A stretch of 64,000 nucleotides of DNA, from NCBI GenBank assembly GCA_003667245.1, contig RCNN01000063.1, positions 62,001 to 126,000 on the forward strand, read 5' to 3'. The stretch's first letter is position 1. Every line of letters starts with the position of its first letter. A program made the translations under genes and the position numbers. The notes under the pieces were generated by a model that had not been told where the DNA came from, made no database searches, and worked only from the letters and a program-made list of their open reading frames with translations. This stretch comes from Heterostelium multicystogenum. Its lineage: Eukaryota; Evosea; Eumycetozoa; Acytosteliales; Acytosteliaceae. Below, one piece after another: positions 25,701 to 36,998 of the stretch.

Positions 25701-27251
25701 AATGATTAACTCATTTTTATCTGACCCAATCATCGTTCCTTTTACGCCCATCTACCAAGATTCATTCTCTGCCAAATTTATAGCAATTCATGAGATTCCT
25801 TATGGATATGGTTCTGTGGATGCCATATATTTTTCAATATATGGTTTAATGAACAACCAAAGCTATTTAAGTTCTTATTTGACATATGATTTAATTTTAA
25901 GAAATGACTCGAATGCTCGATACATGATAACAAGAGAATTCAATTTCAATTCATCAGCAAACAATAGTCCTTCAATTGATAGAGCTTCACCAATTTCAGA
26001 ATTGGGTGGATTTCTATTTCTTTATGGAAAGTATTTCGATATCAACAATTCTACACTTTTTGTTGATCTGAGAGATGGTAATGGATTTTTGACAAACCCT
26101 GTCAGCCAGAGTGGATATTCTTTCATCAAGACAGAGCTTACAAAATTAAATGGTCCATTCGATGTTAAAATTATTTCTAATGGTGAAGAGAGCAATGTTT
26201 TCACAATCTATCCTCAAAAGAATTCAAAACCAATTACACCCAAACCAACACAACCATCAACAATCTGTCCAGGTACTCCTCAATGCAACAACCGTGGTAC
26301 ATGCAAACCATATGGATGTGAATGTCAATCCCCATGGACAGGACCATCGTGCTCTTCAGAAATTATCATCACTCCACCTCCTGAACCACAACCTGAACCA
26401 GCAACAGGGATCAATGTAACAGATGGCAAATCAAACAATGCTGTTTCAACAAACATAAAAGTCATAGAAGTTAGAGAAATAGATCCAACAGACAAAATCA
26501 TTCAAAGATTCATGATCACAGATTGGACATTCATTGATAAGACAATCAACACTTCCAATCCAATCTATCATTATCATTCAAGATTGAATCAAACAACAAC
26601 CTATATCAATGTGACACTCAATTATTTCCAAGATGAAACAACAATCATATTTGGAAAGCAACAATTAGTCATGAAGCCTTCCTCAATCAAATTTACCATT
26701 GAGCTCTCAAGGTTTGAATTCACTGATAGAACTAATTCATTGCAAGTTATCATGGAGTCCGCAATCAAAGGATCTAACTCTGAATCATGTTCATCCAAAG
26801 ATTTTGGAAGTGGAACAGGATCCAAGATGATATTCAATGGATCAAAATGGATATTGACAAGACCAGTCTTTTTGGAAAATTCATCAATTATGGAATTATT
26901 GACCAAAGAGAAACCATTATCAACAACAGAATTATAGAAGATCTCGACCAAGCAACTACTGATTCAACTCAATACAGAATAACAAAAATTGGAATCACCA
27001 TTCCATACTTCTTAGAATCAGTAATTCTTGACCCAGATTTTTCAAATCTTGTGACAGTAGATGGAGAAACAAACAGTGATATGTTGTGTAATACTAAAGG
27101 AAAAAAGAAACTCAGTACGGGAGCAATAATTGGAATCACAGTTGGATGTGTAGCATTTGTATTGATCATCGGATTAATCGTTGCAATTAAAAAGAAAGCT
27201 AAGTACCAAATCAAAATGATTAATATTAAATTAAAAAAAAGGAATGTATAA
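22799..27251 (+). CDS. EGF/ComC-like type I membrane protein, copy 2
   Basis: Paralogue of the preceding gene, about 1323 residues. Exons: 22799..22850, 22930..23244, 23298..23612, 23667..23960, 24018..24281, 24340..24652, 24713..25015, 25079..25493, 25550..27251. Exon 1 is a signal peptide (MKYLIVKCILLFISFNY). Middle exons each carry one beta-rich module. The last exon carries the IPT-like stretch, the six-Cys EGF module (nt 26266-26356, CNNRGTC and CECQSPWTGPSC), the conserved membrane-proximal domain, a helix (GAIIGITVGCVAFVLIIGL) and a basic tail. Three one-base errors are inferred: extra T in 24591-24594, extra A in 25189-25194, and a missing G near 26826, where the paralogue reads GSKDNVKWIKM and this copy should read GSKDDIQWIKM. 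After correction every internal exon is a multiple of three. Ligand and partner are unknown. Confidence 0.84.
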
Positions 27252-27637
27252 AATAATACCATATCATTCTTCAAATAATACAATATGTAATATACATCTA
27301 TAATTTAAAGATACACTAAAATTACCTCAAATTACCTCCTTGTTTAATTTACAAAATAATTTTCAGTTCCCCTCTCTACCAATTTGATTTTCTTTCATTG
27401 ACATAATAAATAATATATTATTCTTTAAGATGAAATTATATATTAATATTGTAGGAAATTTGATTCTTCTTTTGAAGATAAAGATATTTTTTGTCACTAA
27501 GTATGGTAGAAATTTAATGAAAAAACCAGAGAATGGAAAAATAGAATTCTTTGTTCATAAAAACTCCATGGATGAAAACTATAAATTAAAGATAAGAACT
27601 ATAACTATTGGTTTATTAGATTATTAATTTAATAACA
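27252..27637. other. Spacer with a weak small ORF
   Basis: Short AT-rich spacer. A 65-codon plus ORF at 27430-27627 (starting MKLYINIVGNLILLLKIKIF) has a hydrophobic start and lysine-rich remainder. It lacks Cys or a recognisable domain, so I do not call it a gene. Confidence 0.4.
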
Positions 27638-28523
27638 ATGAGTTCTAAATATATAATATTTATTACTGCTATTGTCATTAGTTTATGTTTGTTAAAAATA
27701 GATGCAAAGAATTCGATTTGCCAATGTACATTATTTAATGAGGAGCGATCTCATTTGATTGTTCAAAGGTAAATTTAAAATTTAATACACAAACTTAACT
27801 GGTTGTAATCTGACTTGGATTTCAAGTTTAATAGAGTGTAAATATCAATGTTATGAAATCGCTGAAAAGTTAAAAATTAAGGTGGAATGTCTATCCACTG
27901 GAAAATGTATTTGCCCTAACGGAGATGTTTTGCCTTGCCCAAAAAATTCTTCGACAACAATGACAACTGGAGGTCACTCCACTCATCATTCTTCGCACCA
28001 CTCTTCAACCCATGGACATCATGGTGGACATGGTGGTCATTCAAGTACCTCCACTACTTCCACAGGATCAGGGACAACAAGTGGATCAGGATGCAGCTCT
28101 GGCTCTGGCTCATGCACTGGTTCTGGCTCTGGTTCTGGGATTGTATCTGGTTCTTCTAGTTCATCAGCTATTAGCTCTGGAGACAATTCTGGTGGAGCAC
28201 ATACTGGAGACAGTGTATCATCAGGAGGAGGTGCAGATTCATCAGCAGTAAGCTCAGGAGCTGGAACAAGTGGTGCTGAGGCAGGAACTAGTGGTGCTGG
28301 AGCGGGGGGAACAAGTGGAGGTATTTCAAGTGGAAGTATCACAGGTGCCTTAACAGGAGGACCAGATGCAGGTGGTTCAAGTGGAGGTGCTGGTGCAGAT
28401 GACAGCTCTGGTGGATTTAGTATTGCCGGTATAAGTGGTGTACTCCAACATGAATTCTTTTTTAAAGATCAATCATGCCAATGTAATCAATCAGTAATAA
28501 ATTATAAACTATTAGATTTATAA
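27638..28523 (+). CDS. Secreted Ser/Gly-rich protein with Cys-containing head
   Basis: About 272 residues in two exons, 27638..27768 and 27835..28523. It begins with a signal peptide (MSSKYIIFITAIVISLCLLK), then a head with paired cysteines (SICQCTLFNEERSH, CKYQCYEIAEKLKI, CLSTGKCICPNGDVLPC). A long His/Ser/Gly tract follows (GGHSTHHSSHHSST, then SGS/AGTSG repeats), ending in a short Cys pair (QSCQCN). An extracellular matrix or spore-coat-type role is possible but not shown. The splice is one base out of phase with the AAG|GTAAAT donor. Either one A is extra in 27765-27767 or the GTTCAA donor five bases upstream of it is used with an acceptor at 27836. The tract contains Gly-rich sequence with antisense ORFs that are shadows. 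Confidence 0.65.
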
Positions 28524-28734
28524 TATCTTTGAAATTGATTAATAAATAAAGAGACATCAGATCATAAAAACAATATCAGGAATGATAAAGTAAAGAATTT
28601 GCCTGTTTGATGTTGTAAACAGTAATTTTTCTTAGAATTTCTAATGCATTTGCAGGTCTGAATTCAAATATGATTTGAATAAGCTTATGCATAGATAGAT
28701 ATAATTTATAAACTTTTGTGGTTAAAATTTAGAA

Positions 28735-30088
28735 ATGAATGAATATCAACACCCTTTCCCACTATTGATTCCGATTGACAAGACTCTCAGAGAGTATAAA
28801 GGATTCATAGTATTTCGTGGTAAACAATACCCTGTTGAAATTGGTGTCTCAAGCTTAAAGGAGACTATTGATGATTGTAAATTCAACTCTACACCAGAGT
28901 TTTACTCTATATTGGAGAATGCTTTAAACCAAATCAAACAGGTAACTAACTATCTAATACCGACTATTATCACACTAGAGTGTTCATTACTAATTATTCA
29001 ATAAATAATAATCGAAACTCTTTTCTTAGAGACTATTGCAGTGTAAAGATTTACATCATTTCTTTTATGAATTGAAAGATATATTAGATAGATTGTCTAC
29101 CTATGATAAATCTATCTCTACAACTACAACAACATCATCATCATCATCATCAACAACAGCAAGAAATGGTTTAAAATATAAATGATCTACCATTTGAAGT
29201 ATATTCGATGGTTCTAAATGAAATAGACCAAATAGGTTGGAACAAAGTAGAGACTATCGATAAATCACTATCTTCATTTAAAATCAAATTATTGTAATGT
29301 ATTGGTCTTATTCATAGCATAAGATATATATACTAATACTAATGATGAATCTGCAATCCTAAAGAGATGAAAGAAAAAAGAAGCTTTTCACTAGAATTTA
29401 AGATACCAGCTGAGTATCCTCATGTGCCCCCCATGTTTAAAGTGCTCGCTACCTCTGAGTATCACAACTCCGCTTCAACCTCCATACACCATTAAAGACT
29501 CGATGCAATCAGTGGCTAGACACATCAGCTCACTGCAGCTATTCTTTGATATGATGGACGAGATCGATTCTAAAACTTGGGTATTGGACCCATCCAATGT
29601 GACACGAGCCGACACCAGTCGTCGAATAGCCCTTGGCAACAACTGCTCCCTGCTTGTTGAAGTCAATCCACTCTCGCCAAACACCTACCCAGAATGTCGG
29701 CTGCTTGGTGCTGAACGAGCCATCGCGCCACTACGTATGAAACTGAATGGTAACTTCTCAAAGTGGCGAATTGACCAATCGATCCTCACAAACTTTGAAC
29801 AGCTGCTCGAGCAGCCATTTCCCCTCAAGCAAAAGTCTAATGCACGTGAATTTCTCAGCGAGTGCCAGCATCTGCTATGCACACCGTCTTGAAAACGGAG
29901 AATCAACAATACCTGACGAACAGTGCAACAACCAACATTGTCAAAAGCTCTTTCACCGAGCATGTTTGTTTGAGTGGCTACGCGCACTGCCAAACTCATA
30001 CATTTCCTTTGATAGAATTTTCGGACAGTGTCCATATTGCTCCGATGCAATATCAGTCATCAATCATTCGAAAACATCTACATCTTGA
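28735..30088 (+). CDS. fancl: FANCL-type E3 ubiquitin ligase
   Basis: Catalytic E3 of the Fanconi anaemia core complex, which monoubiquitinates FANCD2/FANCI in crosslink repair. Exons 28735..28941, 29030..29293, 29365..30088, about 396 residues (human protein 375). N-terminal ELF/RWD-like part: PLLIPIDKTLREYKGFIVFR. Central UBC-RWD part: LNEIDQIGWNKVETID, EFKIPAEYPH, MMDEIDSKTWVLDP, SRRIALGNNCSLLVEV. C-terminal RING-like zinc finger: ECSICYAHRL, DEQCNNQHCQKLFHRACLFE, WLRALPNSYISFDRIFGQCP, YCSDAIS, with zinc ligands in order. Four one-base insertions break the frame: A in 29180-29182, A in 29374-29379, C in 29427-29432, C at 29865-29866. Removing them restores an uninterrupted protein, so sequence error is more likely than decay, though a pseudogene is not excluded. 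A polypurine acceptor could replace the second correction. Confidence 0.88.
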
Positions 30089-30749
30089 AAACATATAAAC
30101 AAACAACACTTATACAGAAAAGATTTTGACCGACTCAAATATTTAATATATTACGTTCCATTAAATTAATTCAACGTTAAAAATGTTGACGTAGGTAAGT
30201 TGCAACTTCAACTAATAATAATCAAAAAAATAAAATTCATTTTTATTATTATTATTATTAATATTTAATATTATTTATTTTTGGTTTTTGAGGGTTTGTC
30301 AAACATAAACATTTATTATTATTTTTATTATTATTCATCATCAACATTTACAACTAATAACAAAAAGCAAAGTAAAAGTCTTGACAACTTTTAGATTATT
30401 CTCACACTCCAACACACACACAACTTTACTTCTCCAAATTATATAATATTGGTTGTGACCATATTTACTTGACTACTCTCTCTCTTTGCACAACCCAAAT
30501 ACTTACTATAGTAGATAGTTTATTTAAATAACAGTAAAAGCAGCATCAGTAATAGTAATCCTATTTATTTTTTAATTTTTATTTTACCATTGATTATTTT
30601 TTTTTATAAATAACCTTATTTTTAGCAAATATTTTTGTTTTTATACTTAATTTAATACACAAATTGTTCATTCATATTATAATATAGCCAGCAAATTACC
30701 CATTCATCACACATAGAGTAGAATTAAAGATTATATATAGAGTAGAGAA
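30089..30749. other. Intergenic, rab6 promoter
   Basis: 660 bp with ATTATT repeats near 30240-30350 and CACACACACAA near 30415. No gene was seen. Confidence 0.45.
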
Positions 30750-31574
<825 letters not shown>

Positions 31575-31836
31575 TAACACGATAGCAACAGTGATAATAA
31601 CAAACCAATAATAAATAGTCTTAATTTTAAATGTTAAAAAATATGTATTTTATTTAATTAATTTACTTCTTTACAGGGTACAACTAATGAGCAATTTTTT
31701 AACAATGAATGATTGTGAACTGCACTATGTTGTTGTTGTTCTTTTAAGGGCTTAACTACATTTTTATTTTTTCTGTTTAACATAAACATTTATGTTAGTC
31801 CTTTGATTTCTTTATTTTTAATATATATAAATGGAC

Positions 31837-32336
31837 TTACAATAAATAGGATTGTGCTAACCATACACCAGGAAACACAATGGGTAATTTGTCAATTGTG
31901 AAAATACTCTGTAATCTTTTTGGAGGTAAATCGAAATCCAGGGGCTTAGTGGTCTACAATTGGGATTTAGTAAAATGTTATTTAATATGTAAATTGTAAA
32001 TTGTCCTTACCTGTATAGGATTCTTAAATATCTTTCTATATACTAAGAAAAAGCACACTCCAGCACCAAAAGAATCTTAATTTCAAAATGTAAATTTACA
32101 ATAATGGCTCAAAGTCTAAATGATATTAAATTAAAATACTTACAAAATGCATTCTTTCTATCCCTTGGATTAGATATCATCCCATTAACAGTCTGTTTGT
32201 AGTATTAATATTAAATAATAGAAAAAACAAATTAGTCAAAGTCATAATCAAATATTAATCAAATATTAATAGAATGACATACAAGTGCAACAGGAATCAA
32301 AGGAGAAAAGTAAACTAGATTTTTTATTGCATTCAT
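31837..32336 (-). CDS. 94-residue four-exon small protein, unknown
   Basis: Not visible as a long ORF; I assembled it from four short exons: 32336..32283, 32192..32144, 32075..32011, 31953..31837. Donors are GTATGT, GTAAGT and GTAAGG, acceptors ACAG, TAAG and GTAG, and phases close exactly (54+49+65+117 nt). The protein starts MNAIKNLVYFSPLIPVAL, continues with TVNGMISNPRDRKNAFYSF, has a probable membrane helix (GAGVCFFLVYRKIF), and ends LPIVFPGVWLAQSYLL. It looks like a small membrane protein of an organelle or the ER, but I recognise no family. It is convergent with rab6, 262 bp away. The clean phase closure over four exons and non-repetitive composition argue for a real gene; expression data are lacking. 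Confidence 0.62.
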
Positions 32337-33013
32337 AGCTATTATTATTTTTATTATTAATCTAATATTGAATGATATGTTATTAACTATATGTACATAA
32401 AAAGGGGTCTATTCAAAAGTTACTTCAGATAATAATTTATTATAAAATTTAAATAAATTTAAAATAAATAAACAAAAATTTTCAAATTTATTATAAATAA
32501 ATAAATAAAAAAACAAGTTCATTCATATTTGGTATTGTGATTGGGTTTGAAAACAAACAAAAGTAAATAAAGATTCTCAAAACTCATAGGATGTTATAAT
32601 TAGGTGTTATCTATTTTTTTTGAGAATAAAAATCATTTTCTTTATTATAATTAATTAATGAATATTATTGAGATATTTTATTTTTAAATTATATTAATAA
32701 ATTTTGTGTTTTTTTGTTAAATTAATTATTTAATTTTGTTTTAAACTTGTTGAACTAGTGGTAAACAATTGTTTTTTTTTGTTTTTTTTTCGAGTAACCT
32801 AAGGAAATGAGATTTTTGGGGAATGGTTCTGTGCAAATATTTATCTTTATAAATAAAGAATTATTCTGATTTTGTTCCTAAATAAAATTACTTTGATTAA
32901 TAAATTATAAAGTTTGATCAATAAACTATTTAAACTCTCATCAAATGACAACCTAAAATTAAAACCATTAAAAATATTAAAACAAAAGATACAAATAAAT
33001 TATCAATACAAAA
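32337..33013. other. Divergent intergenic region
   Basis: Very AT-rich promoter region between the small minus gene and the finger-protein gene, with T runs near 32700 and 32770. Nothing else is seen. Confidence 0.45.
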
Positions 33014-34316
33014 ATGAATCAACAACAAACAACAACACCATCAATGCCGACTCGGTCAAAATTCAAATTGGTTTGGAAAGAAAGGATTCAAAAAAATGGT
33101 GTGGAATCAACAATTTGATAAACCTCAACCTTTGATTTTTGAACATCAAAAGAATTATCATCAACAAAATGTTGAGAATTTCCAACCTAGAAAGGGATGG
33201 TGGAGAAGAGCCTATGAGTTCAATCAAATTGAGAAACCAAACTACCATCAAGTAGAGGTTTTCGGGGGATTTGGTTGTAATCTCCATTGCGAAAGACAAA
33301 AACAATGTCATTCATTCTGCCATGAAAAAAATGTAAGCCAACCAAACCAACAAAAGGAGTGCCATGGACGAAGAAGATGGAGACAACAACAGCAAAACCA
33401 TACCAAATGTGAATTTCAACAAGTATCTATTTCTGAAAACTGCCCAAGATGTAACAGAATTGCATTCAAGATTGAAAAGCACCAAACTAAATTCCACTCG
33501 CCAGGTGAAACAACCGAAGAATGTCAAAGATGTGAAAGACTATCGATGAGAAAGGAAAGACATTTGCAAAAGGTACACTCATCATTGGTAAAGACTTCAT
33601 CTTCCTCTAATGAAAGTGTTAAACCAAAAACAGAAGTAGATTCCGACTTTGCAGAAACCAATTACTCGAAAGAAAATGAAGTCAGCGAAGTCCCAGAGAC
33701 TTTGATTGGCGAAAACGACCAAGATGTAGATAACAAAGTCGATAAAGTTCATATTAAGAGACTCCAGCATATCCACAAACATACGAAGAAGATCCTCCAC
33801 CATAAACTTGATAAGGCTGATAGATCTGGAGAATGTCTTACTGATGACAGCAAGAAAAATAACAACATTAACCATTCTCAATATCCTAAGGTATCTTATG
33901 CACCAACGAAATGCCACAACCAATACGCAAAGTCTGGATATAGATGTGTGTTGAGAAAGCTGGCAACACAAAATCACATGCTCCAATCCATGAATTCTGA
34001 TGGATGTCCACACTATCAAAGATTCAAACGTCACCACCAAAATCCAATTCATTCACCATTCAGATACAGAATAATGAACCGAGGCTTTGTTTCACATGGA
34101 CATCCAGAATTCTACCAAACAAGAACTTTCAATCGCTTCCAAATACCATTCAGATTCAGACCACACTCAAATTTCGACACCAGAAAGTTCAATCACCAAG
34201 CAAGAGGACTCCACTTCCAAGAAAGAAGACCATTTGGTTATCGAACTCCTGGACTCTACCATCATATCCATCACTTCCAGGATCATCATCAACATCAACC
34301 AAAATTCTACTGCTAA
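33014..34316 (+). CDS. His/Cys-rich basic protein with two short C2H2-like fingers
   Basis: About 433 residues, single exon; I do not recognise the family. It starts MNQQQTTTPSMPTRSKFKL. One A must be removed from the AAAGAAA run near 33079-33083 to join this start to the long frame. Two tandem units lie at about residues 140-195: CPRCNRIAFKIEKHQTKFH and CQRCERLSMRKERHLQKVH. Each has spacing C-x2-C-x9-H-x4-H and they are joined by about nine residues. An upstream Cys/His cluster (CNLHCERQKQCHSFCH) may also bind metal. The rest is rich in His, Lys, Arg, Gln and aromatic residues, with an acidic patch (about 215-240) and a His-rich C-terminus. A nucleic-acid-binding role is inference from the finger-like units and charge. 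Long antisense ORFs here are shadows. Confidence 0.68.
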
Positions 34317-34755
34317 GCTAAATTTTGCTGATCTATCAATATCTTCATTTACAGCTTCTATTAGGAGTGTAAACGGACCAAACTAATAAATATCTATTTA
34401 TCAACGTCAAAGTTGCTTTGTTGTGATTTATTAATAACTGATTATTATGATTGAGGTTGATTCTACGCTCCTATTTCAATTGAATATTATGTTGCAATTT
34501 GTTTTGAGAGATTTGTGTCCAGCCAGCCAGACATATATATTGGACAACTTGTAACATCACTACCAACCTGTGGAGAAGTCTGCTTACAATGATTTAGATA
34601 TCATTGTAATATCCATTAAATCAAACTTTACTTTTGAATTACTTTATGAGATTGATTTGATGATCTGATAGGCTTATCATCAGTGGCTAGTTTAAGAACT
34701 CAGCTTAGCTTATTTGTTATTCTGATTGTTGTTGTTGTTGCAATTTGACTGACTA
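34317..34755. other. Convergent spacer with a hairpin
   Basis: Spacer between the finger protein and the LYR gene. It holds a 10-bp inverted repeat at 34584-34609 (TTACAATGAT / ATCATTGTAA, 6-nt loop) and a GTTGTTGTTG run near 34730. No gene was seen. Confidence 0.5.
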
Positions 34756-35022
34756 TTATTGTTGTATTCTTTTTTTGCTATTGTAATCAGTAGGGAATAA
34801 CATAGTTGTACTATTATTCAGAATCAACTTGTTTAGAAGAGTATATATGTTTCTAGCTTTGGTGATTGAGTTGTTGATGTTGACCTGATTAGTTTCATGC
34901 TGATTCAACTGCCACATCTCTCTAGCATTCAATCTTATCTTGTGTCTGACATTCTCAACAGGGAACCTATATGATAGTCTGATGAACTGTCTGTACATCT
35001 GAAGTGATCGTAATACTTTCAT
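34756..35022 (-). CDS. LYR-motif (complex 1 LYR) family protein
   Basis: 88 residues, single exon. LYR proteins are small mitochondrial helical-bundle adaptors that bind acyl carrier protein and assist Fe-S cluster or respiratory complex assembly. The N-terminus MKVLRSLQMYRQFIRLSYRF has the LYR-like tripeptide (here MYR) followed by the conserved Arg/Phe positions. VRHKIRLNAREMWQLN and the later HET fit the family's second helix. The ATG at 35022 was chosen because it places the motif about nine residues from the start, as usual; the frame extends upstream only through non-ATG codons. Which LYRM subfamily it belongs to cannot be told from the sequence alone. It is divergent from csl4 with only 201 bp between the start codons, which suggests a shared promoter. 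Confidence 0.72.
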   Translation of the reverse strand: MKVLRSLQMYRQFIRLSYRFPVENVRHKIRLNAREMWQLNQHETNQVNINNSITKARNIYTLLNKLILNNSTTMLFPTDYNSKKRIQQ

Positions 35023-35223
35023 TCCACAGAGAAGTAGTAGAGTAACTATCAAAGATCTGATAATATTAGAATAATTAATATAAAAAACTTGTTTTTGAAA
35101 AAAAAACGAAGAGAATCAAATTGGAATGAAGCACTGGTGATTTGTGAGATTTGTTTGATATTAGACTCAATCAATCTATCAAATCACCAATTCAAATATT
35201 ATAAATATATATATTAGATAACA

Positions 35224-36029
35224 ATGGATAATAGTAGTAATAATATAAGTATCGTTACACCAGGTCAGAAGCTGAGTAGAGATAGTGAGTATATAGCCTC
35301 TGAAGGTACCTACTATTATAAAGGCTCTATCTACTCGTCGGTACTTGGTTTCAGACATTTTGTAAAGAATAATTTAAATAAAGAACAAGTAAGTAGTATT
35401 TATTGATGTTGACACTCTTGTAGCGTGGTGAATTGGTGAGCTCATAAAGAAGAAGAATAACTAACTTATCTATCGAATCACTCGTTGTTTATGACTATTG
35501 ATTGGAATCAGATGACATAGGAATAGATAATAATAATAATAATAGTAATAAAGATTATATAGTTGTTTTAAAAGAGAAGGATCCTGGTATTATACCAGAG
35601 ATTGGAAGTGTTGTGACAGTTCAGGTATTGCGTATCAATCCAAGATTAGCAAGTGTTGCCATTCTGTGTGTTGGTACAAAGGCATTGAAAGAGACATTCA
35701 ATGGCATCATTAGAGTGCAAGATGTGCGTGCTACCGAAATCGACAAAGTAGAGATCTACAAATCATTTAGACCAGGTGATATCGTAGTTGCTGAAGTTAT
35801 TTCACTCGGAGATTCTCGATCTTACTATCTCTCCACTGCAAAGAACGAACTCGGTGTAGTATTTGCACAAAGTGTAGCAGGTGCCACTATGATCCCAATC
35901 AGCTGGAACATGATGCAGTGTCCCAAAACTAAAACAAAAGAATACAGAAAGGTTGCAAAGATGACAGCAGCAACCACCACCGAAAGCGAAAAGACAGACG
36001 ACGACAAAGAAGATAAAAAAGACGAATAA
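35224..36029 (+). CDS. csl4: Exosome subunit Csl4/EXOSC1
   Basis: RNA-binding cap subunit of the RNA exosome, the 3'-5' RNA degradation complex. Two exons, 35224..35392 and 35512..36029, 228 residues. The N-terminal domain runs from VTPGQKLSR through GTYYYKGSIYSSVLG. The S1 domain runs from GSVVTVQVLRINPRLASVAI to GIIRVQDVRATEIDKVEIYK and SFRPGDIVVAEVISLGD, all strong family matches. The C-terminal part has ISWNMMQCPKTKTKEYRKVA, the conserved end, with an added acidic-lysine tail. The strongest donor (GTAAGT at 35389) leaves the phases out by one, whereas GTAGTA at 35393 closes them, so the second was used. An Asn run follows the intron. It is divergent from the LYR gene and convergent with the expansin-like gene. 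Confidence 0.92.
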
Positions 36030-36149
36030 ATGCATGGTTATTTATTTACTCCATTAAAATACAGGACTAGGACTACTCTGGTTAAAATACAATTTTGCAA
36101 TGATAGGAATGACAATAGTAATGATACAATGACAGCTTTGAATCCGCTG

Positions 36150-36998
36150 TTACAGGATAATCGATGTTGAATCGCTTGCTTCAATGGTAAGATCAGCCGA
36201 CACGCAGCCTTGTGCTTTGAATTGGGTGTTGGAGCTGAGAACCTCCTCCTCCTTTACACTATCGACAGGGATAATAATTTGTTCATTAAGAATAGATGTG
36301 ACTCTCACATTGAATGGACCTCCTGTGTGATCGTTGTCGCTAATCCAGTAGTTGTAGTCCTTACGTGGCAGAGAAATCCATTTGGATTGTCCATTCAACT
36401 GGACCTCTACCTTGAGATCTGAACAATACTGTTGTATACCAAGAATGCTGCCCACCAATGGGTTGCTTCCATCCTTCATCTTAATACCCATGTTTTCTCA
36501 TATCCACAGGCGACTTGTCTCCATTTGAGATTTTCCAACTCACCTGTCGACTTTTCGCCAAGCTGAAGAAAAGGCATCCTCTGAAAGATCGAAATGATGG
36601 GCACGACTGCAGATTCCCCCAGATGGGCACAAATCCGTTGAATAGACTGTAATTGTTTTGTTGGTATAGGGGGAGGTGATTTCAAAGCACACTCCACACA
36701 TTTGGCTTCAGAAAAGAATGATTGGGAAAGGGCGGCAATATATGGTGTTCCTGGTGCAGTCTTTCCAAATAGGTCTCCAAATCTTTTTCGAAATTAATAT
36801 GTTTCCACTTCCTTATTAATAAGCAAATCATAGTTTATTGATTACATACGAACAAGCTCCAGTTTCATAACCATATAGAAAGTGGCAGAAACCGACTTTA
36901 TAATCTTGATTAAATCCACAACTTTGTGCACCAATCGTTGTTGAAGCAATCAACAAGATAGTTGAAATAAAAACAATATTATTACTTTTAAAATACAT
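36150..36998 (-). CDS. Expansin-like protein
   Basis: Secreted protein with a barwin-like double-psi barrel plus expansin C-terminal domain, the class thought to loosen cellulose-containing walls and sheaths. Exons 36998..36850 and 36782..36150, about 260 residues. A signal peptide (MYFKSNNIVFISTILLIAST) is followed by QSCGFN and CSFGDLFGKTAPGTPYIAAL. The core is CGVCFEITSPYTNKTITVYS, DLCPSGGICS and HFDLSEDAFSQLGEKSTGE, then LENLKWRQVACG. The C-terminal domain shows MKDGSNPLVGSILGIQQYC, WISLPRKDYNYWI and GGPFNVRVTS. Three one-base errors are inferred: a missing G near 36699, an extra T in 36565-36570 and a missing A in 36492-36495. After correction the length is a multiple of three. Substrate not shown; dictyostelids make cellulose in stalk and spore walls. 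Confidence 0.85.

Noticed and set aside
28037..28342. 101-codon antisense Pro/Glu-rich ORF
   Set aside because: It is the complement of the Ser/Gly repeat tract and therefore a shadow.
33597..34052. 151-codon antisense ORF opposite the finger protein
   Set aside because: It mirrors a Lys/Asp/His-rich coding frame, producing a chance hydrophobic sequence; no start context or splice evidence.
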